Shown here: positions 34,469-46,809 of the stretch, piece after piece
Layout of the letters: every line of letters starts with the position of its first letter
Position numbering within the stretch: the first letter of the stretch is position 1
Source: Dactylorhiza incarnata
Lineage: Eukaryota; Streptophyta; Magnoliopsida; Asparagales; Orchidaceae
Length of the DNA: 64,000 bases
Assembly (NCBI GenBank): GCA_033032865.1
Contig: JAWHQI010000228.1
Span: 2,580,501 to 2,644,500, forward strand
Reading direction: 5' to 3'
Notes under the pieces: generated by a model
Database searches by the model: none
Seen by the model: only the letters and a program-made list of their open reading frames with translations
Told to the model about the DNA's origin: nothing
Program-made: the position numbers and the translations under genes

Positions 34469-35614
34469 TGTTGGATCGGTAGAAGCCCTTAGAGGGGGGG
34501 GGGTGAATAAGGGTTTTAAAAACTTATATTATATTTTGATTATCTTTGAAATAATAAAAGATCAAAATAATGATTTTGAATAATGATCTAAATTGTTTTA
34601 TAATGAAAGAGAGGATAATAAACAATTTAGAGAAATGAAGATCAAATCAATTTTATTACACAAAGAGAGACATGATTATTATTAATAAAATTGATTACAA
34701 AATTCGATTTCAATGACGCTAAAAATTAAGGCGAAATAAGAAAGACTCTTTTTGTTTTCTATACCGACTCGTATCCCCACGAACCAGTTGGCTTTAGACG
34801 ATCCTTCCCCGCATTCGGCCTCAAGCTGCTCTAGCCAATCCAACCCCGGATATGGCCTTGAGCACCCCCTAGACCTAACCTAGATCTAGTCGCCAACACG
34901 AGGCAATTTTCTGCCATAAGTCCTACCCAAACCTAGTCTCCAACACGAGGCGAATTCTCTAACGGTTTACAAGAAATAAGAAATGATAATAACAAAAAAC
35001 TCCCTCTTGAAGAACTTCTGAAGTTGGAGATGAAGATCCGCTATAGAATAAGCATTGTATAAGCGGACGTCGTTTGGATCCGGCGTGAAGATATTCTACT
35101 TCAGAAGTCCGCAGAGGTTTGGAATGAGATCAACCTTCGGCCAAATCGGGCTCTAGAATTCTAGCACTCAATCTCCCTCTTTAATGGCTATCTGAAATGA
35201 GAGAAGAGGGGTCCTATTTATAGCCTCAGCGCTAGCGCCTGCGCTAGTGCTACCACCGGCGCTATCCCGGATTAGGCATTATTCTGTGCGGGAGAATCTT
35301 CAATCCGAGGAAACATTTCCATCTTGCCTTCTGTGCTCCATGCTACCGCCTGCACTATCGGCTACCGCCAGGCGCTAGCTCCTTCTAAATGTGCTACCGG
35401 AATTGTACTAATCATCGGTAGCGTCCGGCGCTAGGTGCTACCGCCGGCGCTAGTGAGCATGTTGGATTTGTTGGCTCAAGTTTGGGGGCAACCATCCTTT
35501 GTTTTCCTTGAGTCATATAGACTTTGTTTCCTTCACACTTGAACACACAATATCAAATCCACATAGGATTTGTTATTCTCAAACCTAGGAGATGTGGAAG
35601 ACCATGTTCCAACA
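34469..35614 (-). repeat. E3 5' LTR
   Basis: 1,146 bp, TGTTGG...CCAACA on both strands. TATAAATAGGAC on the minus strand near 35222 is the likely LTR promoter. GCGCTAGCGC-type palindromes lie at 35226-35455, upstream of it, and the terminal G-run (C-tract) is at 34494. Confidence 0.92.
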
Positions 35615-36090
35615 CACTTGAATATCCACCACCCTTTGCTTTGCATCATAATACTTCGCCTGTCAGCTCTGAGCCTCTAGCCTGTGATCCTTGATTAGCC
35701 TTATCAATGCATTGGTGTCATCAATGTTCTCCACGCCTAATGCCCTTGGATCCTCGTCCTGGAACTATGACAAAGGTGTCCTGCTCCTCCTACCATAGAG
35801 TGCCTCATAAGGATCCATCCCGATGCTTGATTGTTGACTATTATTGTATGAGAACTCTACCATCGGTAGCAGTCTGTCCCACTACTCTCCTCTATCCAAA
35901 ATGCATGACTGCAACAGATCCTCCATTATTCTTATAGTTCTATCTGACCGTCCATCTGTCTGTGGGTGGAAAGCGGCGCAAAAAGTTAACTTTGAGCGCA
36001 AATACATTTGCACTGCCCTCCATTTTCTAGAAGTGAATCGGCCATCCCGGTTTAAAACGATAGTCTTAGGCACTTCGTAATAAGAAATTA
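35615..36090 (-). pseudogene. Gypsy element G, integrase fragment
   Basis: The minus-strand frames give VPKTIVLNRDGRFTSRKW, then AAFHPQTDGRSDRTI.. and, after a shift, VEFSYNNSQQSSIGMDPYEA. These are hallmark Ty3/gypsy integrase segments with the second catalytic Asp and the Glu region. Homology stops abruptly at about 36090. The downstream continuation is at 27645 beyond E3. Confidence 0.88.
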
Positions 36091-38396
36091 ACCTTGATTA
36101 CACCTTGGGCCTAAGGTCTTGTATCATCAATGATCCTTATACACATTAGATAAGCAATTGTGTATGTAAATAAAATCTAGACTCATCTTCCAAGAGTGTA
36201 ATATGTTTTTAGCTTACACAATATTCGTTCTTTCATTACATGACATCATCATCCAAATATCATGTAGCACTAACAATATCAACTTGCCCGAGATAAGTAC
36301 GGACTTTCCATTCGTTATGAAAGTTCTCAGTGCTTGTACGTCTGCGTAGTCGATCAACATCATCATTTCCAAAAGAAGTTACCTCGCTAATATTTAAAGG
36401 TAAAATTTTCTTCAAACCTAAGATTTGTCACGAGCTGATCTCCCCATGAGGGAGATCTCAATAACCCATAACATTTATCGTGTAAATTAAAAAAATATTC
36501 ATGTTGATAATAATGATTTATCCTCAAAATCTTGAAGCTTTCTAAACGATATTATAGTATCATCAAACATGTGTGCTTCAATTCTTAAGATCATCAAAAC
36601 CGTATCCAAACGATCACATATATTCTACCCATCTTCAAGAACTTAACTCGACATCCACTTGATTTTAAGTTTTATGGGGTCAATGTACTTCCAATGTCAT
36701 GATAGTACCCAGTTACAACCTTCAAATTCCCAAAAATGATGTTATTGTCTCAAGGATTTAGTCTTGGTAACCATTATGTTTCCATCGCATATGCATAAGT
36801 TATCGATCAAAGGAATCATTTCAATTCATCCAAAATTTAGCCTCTAATGAGAATGGACACAAGGTCAAGTGGGTAATCATCTATATAATTCAAGATAGAA
36901 TATCCTTGGGGTCAAAACCTCATCTTCTAGCACAATCCATCGTTATCCATGTTATTAACGATTGATTTCAGCAATGTTATCTCGTCCAAGGAAAACACAT
37001 GTAGCTAGTCATTAAAATCATTTCATTCCCTAGAGTTCAGGGGAGTTACTCTTTTCAAACATAGCATGATGCCTACAAGAATTTACAATTTCCAGGGTCC
37101 ATATATTTCCAATATCAACTCATGGTAAGATAATTAGAATTGTCAGACATCACCGATGTTTAACGCTTGACTTCTAATTCACATAATTGTCAAGTCGCAC
37201 CATCACACCACCTCACTTGCCACGACATTATGCCCTTTCAATCCACCAATTACCAAACATGGTGTTACTATCTCAAGGGTTTAAGCTTAAAAAGCTTTTA
37301 TGTTTCCAAATAGTTCCCAAAATTTGTATATGATCATCCGGTGGTGCTTAAAAATTGGTCCTGTGATATTACAAAGCATTATTGTAGGCTCATGGCAAGG
37401 TGAATCCATGACTCTACACCTCGCATAGTTTATAATCACGTAATTCCCTTCTAAGAACACGAGACCCGAGTCAAGTGTTACTTTTATCTAATCCAGGTCT
37501 TACTTATACTTGCACAGAATTCAGAAATTGGTGCCAATTTTCTCTTGCAATTTAGATCATTTCATTTAAGGGCTCTTCAACCGTAAACATAAACCTTATC
37601 CAACATTTGGCTTACGATATAGAGGCTCTAGAAAACAGCCTTGTCGAGGCAATACTATTACACGTGCATATATTCCTCGACTAAGGGTTTTTACCCTATA
37701 AACCCTTGTATCGAAGCACCTGTTATCAGCCGCAATGTAGAAGATTAAATATTTAACTATTATGGTGACGATCAAGTTGCATCCTACGGTAATGAGAGCA
37801 CGTACAAATGACATCAAATTAGCAGGTATGCATTTCATATGTTTTGAACTTGACCTTAATCAAAGGTAATTCGAGATGATTTCCTTAGACTACCAAAATT
37901 TAGGGTGTAATTCACAACATGATAAACTAAATCAAACCAGTTTCAAATACCCTACAATCTCTGCAAATGATCATTCATGACATGTTTATTTCATGAAGAA
38001 TTTTTGAGAATTTAAATCACCAAACGAGTCATATTAAGCTTGTTGACTCCATCATGTAACACTTATTAATTCCCAATGTCAAGTAATTATAAAATTGAAG
38101 GGACTGTTCACCAGAATTTCCAAACGTAAGGATAGTTTATCATCATACCAACCATGCATGCACCAAATTTTGACTAGGATACGCCACGAAACGTCTTGGT
38201 AAACTAGAATAAGGTGGTGTCCTAGTTAGGTTGGCACTAGTTAAAGGAAGGTAATGGACACAATAAATGTGAGTTACACATGGGCACACCAATACTTCCG
38301 CTAATTCAGTTTGTCCTCAAACTGAAGAGGAACGCGGGGTGGCGCCATAAGGTAATGGACTTCTTTATCTCAGGATCGTTTCAAGCTTATACCATT
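36091..38396 (-). other. Noncoding interior of gypsy element G or a replaced segment
   Basis: No gag, RT or RNase H could be recognised on either strand. Two diverged copies of a ~60-bp segment (…TCTCAAGG.TTTA..CTT…TTATGTTTCCA) lie at 36729-36792 and 37257-37320. The remainder is unassigned. Possibly the coding part was deleted or replaced. Confidence 0.4.
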
Positions 38397-41300
38397 TGTA
38401 ATACCCCCTCCTGGAACACAAGACACGGCCGAGGGGAGTCCTATGCCCTGAATAGCCGCCTTGCGGTAGTGTCAGCACACGGGCTAACCTGTACCCCAAG
38501 ATGTCTATCCTGCCAGCTAAACCAATATCATCATGCCAGCCCATCAATTATAGAAAACAACAGAAGTCATAGATTCACAAGAAGTAAAAGTGTCCCAACA
38601 AAATATACAAATGGACAGGAAGCTATCAAAGCTCTTGCAACATTTCAGAGCATAAAATTTCCCTAAGGCATCATCTCAAAGCTCTCACTCACATCTGTCA
38701 CTAACGGTAACAAAGGTAACGTAGTCTCAAGCCCTGTTACCCTAGCCTGGCTGTCCTCCTGCGACCTATGCTGTTGTTCCACCTTCCTCTGAATGTCCTC
38801 CTAAAAATAGTGATGTGGCAACCGTTAGTCATAAAGACTAAGTGGATTCACATCCTCTCCCCCGACGACTATTAGGCACCGGGCGGAAGGAAAGAGGGAG
38901 AACGTTGCAATATAATCAGTAATAGGCAATATAGCAGGTGGCAAATAAATAGTTATTATAGTAGATATAACAACTATAAGAGTACATCTACTCTAGCAGC
39001 ATAGTCAGCAACACAATATAATAGAACTTCTATTCTAGCAGTATAGTAAGTAACATAGTATAAGTAGAACATCTACTATAGCCGTATAGTCAGCAATAGA
39101 GTATAAGCAGAACATCTACTCTAGCAGTATAGTCAGCAACAAGGTATAAGCAGAGCAGAGTATATAAGGAACTAAATTGAACTTAACTTATAAAGATGCC
39201 AACACAAGTTTATAAGTTAAGGATCTTTCACAATATTATGTAACTCATCACATAAAGGTGCCCATACAAGTTTATATGATGAGGATCATTATGCGGTGCA
39301 ATGCAATGCAATGAATGTATGTAAATTATGACTCACCCATGATTTACTCACGCACTCTAATTTGCCATGTCAACATAGACTTGTACATCCCACTTTTCAA
39401 GGGTTGCTATCATCTCAGGCATCACCCGTCGTGGCCAGACAGTGACAGTAGATCGTGCTCTCCACTACTAGGTGTGTACGCACACTACCAAACCTAGGCC
39501 TCATGTACGCCTCAACGCTAAGAGCATAACAGCGGAGCACCAGCACTGGACATGGAAGTGGTCTTGGGAAGTAAACACCAAGAGCCTGACCCAACAGGTC
39601 AATGGCACGGAAGGGGTCCTTGGATGTAAGCACAATGAACCCAGCCCAACCGGCCAAGATCTATCTGTCAGCTCCCATTTGTGTGACGACTGGCGAGCCC
39701 ATAGATCTGCCACAAGTAATCCTTTAATAAGGATCATTATGCAACCGTGTGAAGACTATACACACCCAAGTAATTCACATGCACAATCCGTGCTACCAAG
39801 CACCCATGGACACCTAACCAAGTCCATAACACAATATATTATTTACAAGATCGATCGATGCTAACTAGCAATCAAGGACCTACCAACCGGGTCCATAACA
39901 TCACACCATAGGATATAACCATATCCTATAATCCACACCAACCATCACTGCTTCTCATACCAAGTTGTCATAACTCTCGTGTAGTGGCATGTGTATACAA
40001 GGGAAATACTCTCTTTAATCCAATATGACTACTTGTGCGTTTACTGCTATGTTCAACTTTGCTATATAAATCTGCCCATACATATTAACCATACCAATCT
40101 TCATGCTCGATTCACAACATGCTTTTAACACAATTGAATTCATAAGCACTACTTGATCAAGCATAGTCAATACCAATCATCCCATGCTCATTCTCCTAAA
40201 GGGTCATCAATCATATTCTCTACTAAATGGTTATCATAAATCTAATATCTCTGATAGATTATCAAGAGACATGGGTAAAGATTTATGCATGTTTCCAAAA
40301 TCCCTGTCTAAATGAGCATCTTAATATTTCATTTCAGTATAATAAATTATAACGATACATTTAGTTAAGCACTCATTTCAAAGATAAATCCTCTGAAACT
40401 TCTACCATAGATCATAAATAATGCTTGAATCATTCCCACCAAATTTCGACATCATTGTATTAAACAATATTTATTTATGGTACTTTACAATTATATGATC
40501 CGACAGGTATAATCATGCAAAATATGTATCCAAAAATTCTGAAAACTAAATAGGGGTGATCACATTATCATCATGCACATCTCTACCAAATTTTATAAGC
40601 ATCCAATAAACATTTTTAGAGGAAACAGTAAAACTTGAAAACTCTGCACATATTCATTAATGTTTACTTAAACGATAATTCTGGGAGCTACAAACCACCA
40701 AAAATAATGTGCCACCCCATTCCGAAAAGGTATCACCAAGGGAAATAACTTTTGTGTTGAGCCCAAGGTCCAGATCTATGCCTAACCAATAAAAAATCAG
40801 GTTTGAACCCAGTAGAGCAAACCTGGACAGCAAGCTGTCCTGTACATAAACCAGATCATTTTCTGCACAGCCATTTTCGATTTTACTTTGTCGGAGCTAT
40901 GGAGCACCCCTGTAAACGCACAACCAGTCATTGGAAAGGTCTTTCCGAGGGCTACAGTATTGTGTTAAGCGCAAGACCTGAATGTGGCCGGATCATGCAT
41001 AAAAATAGGCTTGAAGTCCGTCGCGTACAGAAAACAGATTTCTGTCAAAATATTATAAGACAGATGAACAACATCTGATCATCTTCTTCCTCCAGCACAC
41101 AAATATATTATTTTGCCTTCTCTCCTTCAATACTCCCTCTATAGACCACCATTCTTCACGAAATCAGTTCCTACAACTTCTGATTGAAGAGAGGACTTGA
41201 TTAAAAATATTTTCTCGGCGAATGACTCCCTAGAACAGAAGTTCTAGAGTGGTATCTTCCTAGAAAACACCATTGAACTCGCCAAGGTCAAGCTCTTTTG

Positions 41301-42217
41301 ATCCTACATCTCACCAAAATACGATCTAAAGATATAGCACCAAGGGAGTGGGGACAAAAGTCCATGGATCGACTTGGTCTTCTTTGCAGCATAATGACGG
41401 TGATCTACGGTGATCTTGTCCTTAGCCTTATTCTTCTTAGATTTGTTCTTCTAAGGAAAGAGGATGGTTGGTTTGGTCAATGGAGGAAGAAGAAGAAGAA
41501 GTTCTGAATATTTTTTCCTATTTCATATGGATGGCTTCTTGTCCAAGATAAATAAAAGAATCTGATTAATTTAATGTTCTTCTCATGCCTTGGATTGGAC
41601 AACACCGCCATGTGTCACTATCCTATAGGACCACCTTAATTAGAAGACATAAAATAGAGTTTTAATAAGTCAAAAATCTCTTATCCGGTCAGCACACATC
41701 CCGAAACATAAAACGAATTGGAAAATTCTGGCAAGGGCTAACACTCGACGAATTCGTCAAGACCATCGAGTGGTCTCGATGAATCGTCGAGACCCACTCA
41801 ATTGATCCATCGAGATCATTGAGTGTTATCGATGGATCGTCGAGACCGTCGAGACCCATTCGAAGGATTCGTCTAGTCCTCTCGATGAACCGTCGAGACC
41901 GTTGAGTCTTCTCGACGGATTCGTCGAGTCCTCTCGACAGATTCATTGAGTCCTCTCGACGATCCATCGAGTCTTCTCGACGGATTCGAGTCTTCTCGAA
42001 GGATATCTAGTCCTATCATTGAATCCATCGAGACCATCAAGCTCACTTGATGGATTCGTTGAGTCCACTCGACGAATCCGTCGAGACTGTTGAGTCTTGT
42101 CGACAATTTCGACATGTCTTTTAGTGCAACAAAATTTTCCCATTCAGGTGCAGCACGAGCTCGAGTCAACTTACCAAACACGCATTCGAGGGGCCTAGCA
42201 TGAATCGAGATGCTACA
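38397..42217 (-). repeat. Probable 5' LTR of gypsy element G
   Basis: The right end (TGTAGCATCTCGATTCATGC on the minus strand) aligns with the start of the 3' LTR at 27132, and 41033-42217 aligns with 25931-27132. The left limit is tentative: plus-strand TGTAATACCCCC at 38397, beyond which the minus strand reads TGGTATAAGC, a degraded primer-site-like sequence. A 3.8-kb LTR is within the range of Del/Tekay-like chromoviruses. TCGTCGAG-type dyads fill 41745-42118. Confidence 0.5.
38965..39160. repeat. Tandem repeats, about 45-50 bp, four diverged copies
   Basis: Units contain AACATCTACT.TAGCAGTATAGTCAGCAACA, recurring about every 45-50 bp, with unequal spacing and several substitutions. Non-coding, within the probable gypsy LTR. 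Confidence 0.75.
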
Positions 42218-43160
42218 TGTAGTGCCGAGGTACCAGATTGAAACTCTTCTTAAGATTGACTACAAAAGCATCAAACTGACTTTGCAAACTTGGAGGGGCC
42301 TGCTGATCTAGAGAGAGTTCTTTCTGAACAGCTGATTCTGGAGCTATAGAGCTCTCCACCTAGACTGATGGTACGTTTGACTATGGAACAAACCTTGATG
42401 GAGAGGGTTGATAGATTTTCTCTTCATCATCAACTTCTTCGATCCTCTTCTTTAGCCTTCTTCAGACCAGGCCTCACAATTTTCCTTTACCATCTAGACT
42501 GAATTGAAGAATTAATCCTTTCAAATGGTGAATAGGGCTTCCAGTGGACATATCAAACTGGCTCCCATCCAGTTGATTGAGATAGAGTGAGATGATCCTT
42601 CCAAAATTAGGAACTATCTAACTTTCCTTGTTTTTCTCAAATAAAATTAGACCCAGTTCACCTTCTTTCTGCAGATTATACCTGCTGCCAACTTGAACAT
42701 ATCATTTGAAAGGTAGTCATGTGAGCCTACCTTACACAGCAGAACTTTTATGTCTAAGTAGAAGTTTTCCTTCACCATTCATATTCTTTATTCTGACAGC
42801 AGTTGTTCCTCTAGGCAAACAACATAATAATAGTGCTCTGTAATGATCTTCTTCAAACAAACAATCCTCTTCTTGTACGATTGGCAACTTCAGAAGTCTG
42901 GACAATTTTGATGGCTTCATTTTGATAACTCTATCATACACTGTAAATTTGATAACATCTCCATGGTGTCGAATCTTGGCATTCTTGAAGAAATCCAAAA
43001 CATCCATGTATAGCACCCGACATGGGTGTTCTAGAATGAAGGAGAGGCCGACTTCTTCTAGTCATAGAAAAACATTACTGAACTCGTCGGTGGCGCTTGC
43101 GAATCTAGTTCAATCTAGATCTCCCCCTACCTAAAGGAGTCCCGCTCTCTTGCGAGACAT
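42218..43160 (-). pseudogene. E4 sense-oriented extra ORF, stops only, truncated
   Basis: One frame runs from ATG at 43160 (MSRKRAG) to the gypsy junction, about 314 codons, interrupted only by stops. Readable parts include DVLDFFKNAKIRHHGDVIKF, LSRLLKLPIVQEEDC, VPNFGRIISLYLNQL and a Gln/Ser/Pro-rich tail. At least eight stops are explicable as C-to-T changes on one strand or the other (CGA, CAG, CAA or TGG codons). The FF.NA.I...V.F...R segment resembles the FY.NL...VR region of the antisense proteins of E1 and E3, so it may be a distant relative in the opposite orientation. A TATA-rich stretch lies 100 bp upstream. Confidence 0.65.
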
Positions 43161-43255
43161 TGCCACTTTAATCAACAGAGGATTTCGGCGAGAGGGAGAC
43201 GAATAGACGGAAGATTTTAAGAGAAGGCGTATGTGACTCGTAAAACCCTTAAGAC

Positions 43256-43275
43256 ATATGTATATATATATTAAA
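43256..43275 (-). promoter_or_regulatory. TATA-like promoter of the E4 extra ORF
   Basis: TTTAATATATATATACATAT on the minus strand, about 100 bp before the ATG. The intervening leader is pyrimidine-rich. CpG dyads of the TTCGTCGA type lie just upstream (43371-43484). Confidence 0.4.
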
Positions 43276-43510
43276 GTTTTGAAGTGAGAAGAGGCGCGTA
43301 CCTATTATAGGAAATGACTCTTCAGATCCAATAACTAAAGAAATTTGGTTGAAAATCTTAGAGATTAACATTCAACGAAATAGTCCTGAAGTCATCAAAA
43401 TAACTCGAGCAAATTCTTCAATTCGTCGAAAGGACTCAACGAAAATAATTTTTTGTCAAAACAAGACTTGAAGACTCGTCGAATTAGTCAAATTAAATCC
43501 TGTAATTTCC

Positions 43511-44132
43511 TTAATTTCTATGAAAGACCCCATTTTTTGATTTTAGTCTAATTTCTTTGACTTTTCTACAAGAATCCTTGTTTAGCATACCAAGTTCTAA
43601 TTTGAAATAGTTGAACGTGGTCTCATCAAGCGGCTTCGTGAAAATATCTGCAACTTGCTTATCCGTCGGGACATAACTAAGGTTGATGTCCTTGTGCTCC
43701 ACATGCTCCCGAATGAAGTGATAGCGTATCTCTATGTGCTTTGTCTGGCTATGAGAGACTGGAATGTTGGCAATTTCTATGGCACTCGATGAGTCACAGA
43801 ACATCGAAATCTCCTTCAACTTCATGTTGTTGTCTTATAGCTGATTCCTGATCCACAATAGTTGCACACAACAACTGCCTGCGGAATTCAGCAGTGGAAA
43901 TTGCTACACAATTCTGCTTATTGCTACTCCAAGAGACAAGCCTCCTTCCAAGTATTTGGCATGTCCCATAAGTGTTTTTCCTGTCATCCCTGCTACCTAC
44001 AAAATCAGCATCTAAAAGGCCCGTTAGCTTGAAGTCATTACTTCTTGGGTACCATAAGCTAAGATTCGGTGTGCCTTTCAGGTATCTCAAAATCCTCTTA
44101 GCAGTGGCATAATGAGATTCCTTAGAGTTCAC
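43511..44132 (-). pseudogene. E4 RNase H
   Basis: Two overlapping frames (44132-43794 and 43825-43511) hold YLKGTPNLSLWYP, DADFVGSRDDRKN.YGTCQ, SWSSNKQNCVAISTAE and the C-terminal [24 protein letters not shown] frameshift near 43820 separates them. Copia RNase H, the end of pol. Confidence 0.88.
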
Positions 44133-45205
44133 CTAAAATCTAGAACAAACACATGTTGAAAACATTATGTCTGGTCTATTGGCAGTAAGGTAGAGCAAGG
44201 ATCTAATTATGCTTCCATTCTTGGTTTCAACAAAAGGTTTCCCTTTCTCATCCTTGTCCAGAGTCATAGTTGAACCCATTGGAGTCCTCATTGAGGTTGC
44301 ATTCTACATTTCGAATTTCTTAATCAACTCTTTGGTGAACTTTGTCTGAGAGATGAAAATTCCATCTTCATATTATTTCACCTGAAGTCCTAAGAAATAC
44401 TTCAGCTCACCCTTACTACTCATTTCAAATTTCCCGTGCATTAAGTTAGAGAACTTTTTGCAAATGTTATCATCCGTAGATCCAAAGATAATGTCATTGA
44501 CATAAATTTGCACTAGCAAAATCTTGCCTTTTACTGCCCTAAGAAATAATGTCTTATCTATCTTTCCTCTTGTGAATTTGTTCTCAAGAAGAAAGCTAGA
44601 GAGGGTTTCTCACCATGCTCGGGGTGCTTGTTTTAGACCATATAAAGCTTTTCATAAGAAATACACATAATCAGGGAGTGAGGAATCAACAAAACCTGCA
44701 GGTTGTTCTACATATACTTCTTCCTTTAAATTACCATTAGGGAAGGTTAACTTCATGTCCATTTGATAGACCTTAAATCCATTGTGAGCAGCATACGCTA
44801 GAAATAACCTGATCTCTTCATGTCTTGCCACTAGAGCATAAGTCTGATCGAAGTCAATCCGTTTTCTTGTCGGTAACCTTCGGCAATAAGTCTGGCCTTG
44901 TTCTTGATGATTAAACCGTTCTCAACCAACTTGTTTCTGTAAACCCATTTTTTCTCGATGACATTCTTACCTTTGGGCCTTGGCACTAGCTTCCAGACTT
45001 TGCATCTTTTGAATTGATTGAGCTCCTCTTGCATTTCAATGATCCATGAAGCACCCTCTTTGGCCTCATCAAATTTCTTTGGCTTAATCTGTGAAAGAAA
45101 ATTTAAATGCAAAACTTTGTTAGTTGTACCTCTTCTTGTCCTTATTCTGACTCTGGAATCTCCGATGATTTGATCTGCTGGGTGATCTCTCTGATGTTTG
45201 CTCAC
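44133..45205 (-). pseudogene. E4 reverse transcriptase, heavily broken
   Basis: The open part at 45205-44831 starts at DHPADQIIGD and has FKRCKVWKLVPRPKG and NKARLIAEGYRQE. The rest is recognisable only in pieces (for example the YVDD-like segment near 44510 and the L.QAPRAW-like stretch near 44620), with several stops and shifts. Non-functional. Confidence 0.82.
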
Positions 45206-45527
45206 CAGATTTCTAACATCATCCCTAATAGCAGGTTCTTATGTTTCTGGTATGTCTTCTATTTCTTGAGGTTGTTCTTCTTCAGGTGTAATTGGATCAT
45301 TCACCGAAACTATCACTGGAATCTTTTTTGATGACTTCTTCCAAGTTTTGTTCTTTTAGTTTCAAACATGCTCCTGCACCTTCAACAAAAACACTAGAAG
45401 AGCTACTGTGAAGCTTACTTGTCTCATCAAATGCAACATTTATGGATTCTTTTACAACTAGAGTTTTCCTGTTGAAAATCCAATATGCCTTACTATGGCT
45501 ATTATAGCCTACAAAAATACCTTAAAA

Positions 45528-46121
45528 TCATTTTCCACTAAACTTAGTTTTGTAATACTTTCCTTTGTTAAGTATGAAGCATTTACTGCCAAAAATTCTA
45601 AAATAAGATACAGTTGGTTTCTTGCCCTTCAGAAGTTTATAAGGTGTCTTATGATGATTTTTGTTGATTAGTGCTCTGTTTTGCACGTGACAAGCAGTGT
45701 TGACGGCTTCTGCCCAGAAATATTCTGGAAGAGAAAAATCATTCAACATTGTTCCGCTTTGTTGTGGAGTATGAGGAGAGGAAAACTCATGAAAGATACC
45801 TAAGCTTTCACAAAATTCTGTCATAGCCCCATACTTGAATTTTGTTCTGTGGTCACTTCTGATTTTGACTACGAAGCAGTTTAGATCATTCTGGATTTGC
45901 CTAACAAAATTAGTGAAAGAGTCAAAAGTATCTGAATTGTGTTTTAGAATGAATACCCAAGCAAAATATGAGTAGTCATCAATAATTACAAAGGTATAAT
46001 CTTTACCTCCTATACTCCTAACTGGCATGGGACCAAATAGATCCATATGAAGTAGATATAAACATCTGGTAGAATCATTGCCAATAATGCTCTTAAAGTT
46101 AGTCAGAGTCTGCTTGCCCAT
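45528..46121 (-). pseudogene. E4 integrase, with internal deletion
   Basis: Integrase core with HMDLFGPMPVRSIGGKDYTF, KIRSDHRTKFK and SSPHTPQQSGT. Directly after the last motif the sequence jumps to MLNDFSLPEYFWAEAVNTA, so the segment with the catalytic Glu (usually ERKNRTL) is deleted. This copy could not integrate. Confidence 0.88.
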
Positions 46122-46142
46122 TTGGCATGCATGACAAGGTCT

Positions 46143-46676
46143 CTATTTAATGCACTTAACATAAAGTGCGTCACACACTAAGCTGTGAGAAAATAAAATA
46201 TTTATAGTTTTGAAATTAATATATGCTAGTCTCTTGAGCCATTGGTCACAGAGAGATGCACTATCTTTTGCCAAAAAGCATACTGGTGTAGAAGAATCTA
46301 AACATAAGAAATTTAAGGAGAAAATATTTCTACTCCTAGTGCCTGTTAAAATAGTTTCTAACGTATTAGATGACTTTATCAAGCACTTATCCTTGTAGAA
46401 CTCAACCATATAGCCTTTGTCACATAATTGACTTATGTTAATAAGATTATGTTGTAATCCCTTAACATAATCTACATTAGTGAAAGAGACTATACTGTTG
46501 GTAATCATACCATATCCTTTTATGATCCCCCGATCAGATCCACCAAAGATAACCTTTGGACCATCCTTTATTGGGGTGTAGTTTTGCAATAAGCTTCTTA
46601 TTCCGGTCATGTGCCACGAACATCCACTGTCCAAATACCATATATGTGTGTTGTTGGCCTTTGGACATACCTGCAA
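46143..46676 (-). pseudogene. E4 protease and GAG-pre-integrase
   Basis: IWYLDSGCSWHMTG carries the catalytic Asp-Ser-Gly. KGLQHNLINISQLCDKG and the QWLKRLAY..F segment (decayed zinc-binding region) follow. It ends at a stop just before the integrase frame. Confidence 0.88.
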
Positions 46677-46809
46677 TCAAAAATTGCCCTTAGGAACCTA
46701 AAAGGATTTGGGTCCTTGGCTTCTGGTTAGACGACTTCCACTTGGGTTGCTAATATTGCGAGTGGTCGTTCTTGCATTATTAACTAGTGGAGTTCTAGAA
46801 ATCATTGGA

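Larger units (their letters stand above)
27646..35614 (-). mobile_element. Copia-type gag-only element E3 inserted in gypsy element G
   Basis: Two LTRs of equal length (1,146 bp) flank a primer site, a broken gag, an antisense extra gene and a polypurine tract. No pol remains. The flanks are TGCTT (27641-27645) and CACTT (35615-35619). They match at three of five bases, and both differences are transitions that an original CGCTT could have produced by methylcytosine decay. Gypsy coding sequence resumes on both sides. Confidence 0.88.

Noticed and set aside
39472..39864. 130-codon plus-strand ORF in the gypsy LTR
   Set aside because: No recognisable domain. It lies in LTR-like noncoding sequence opposite the element's coding strand.
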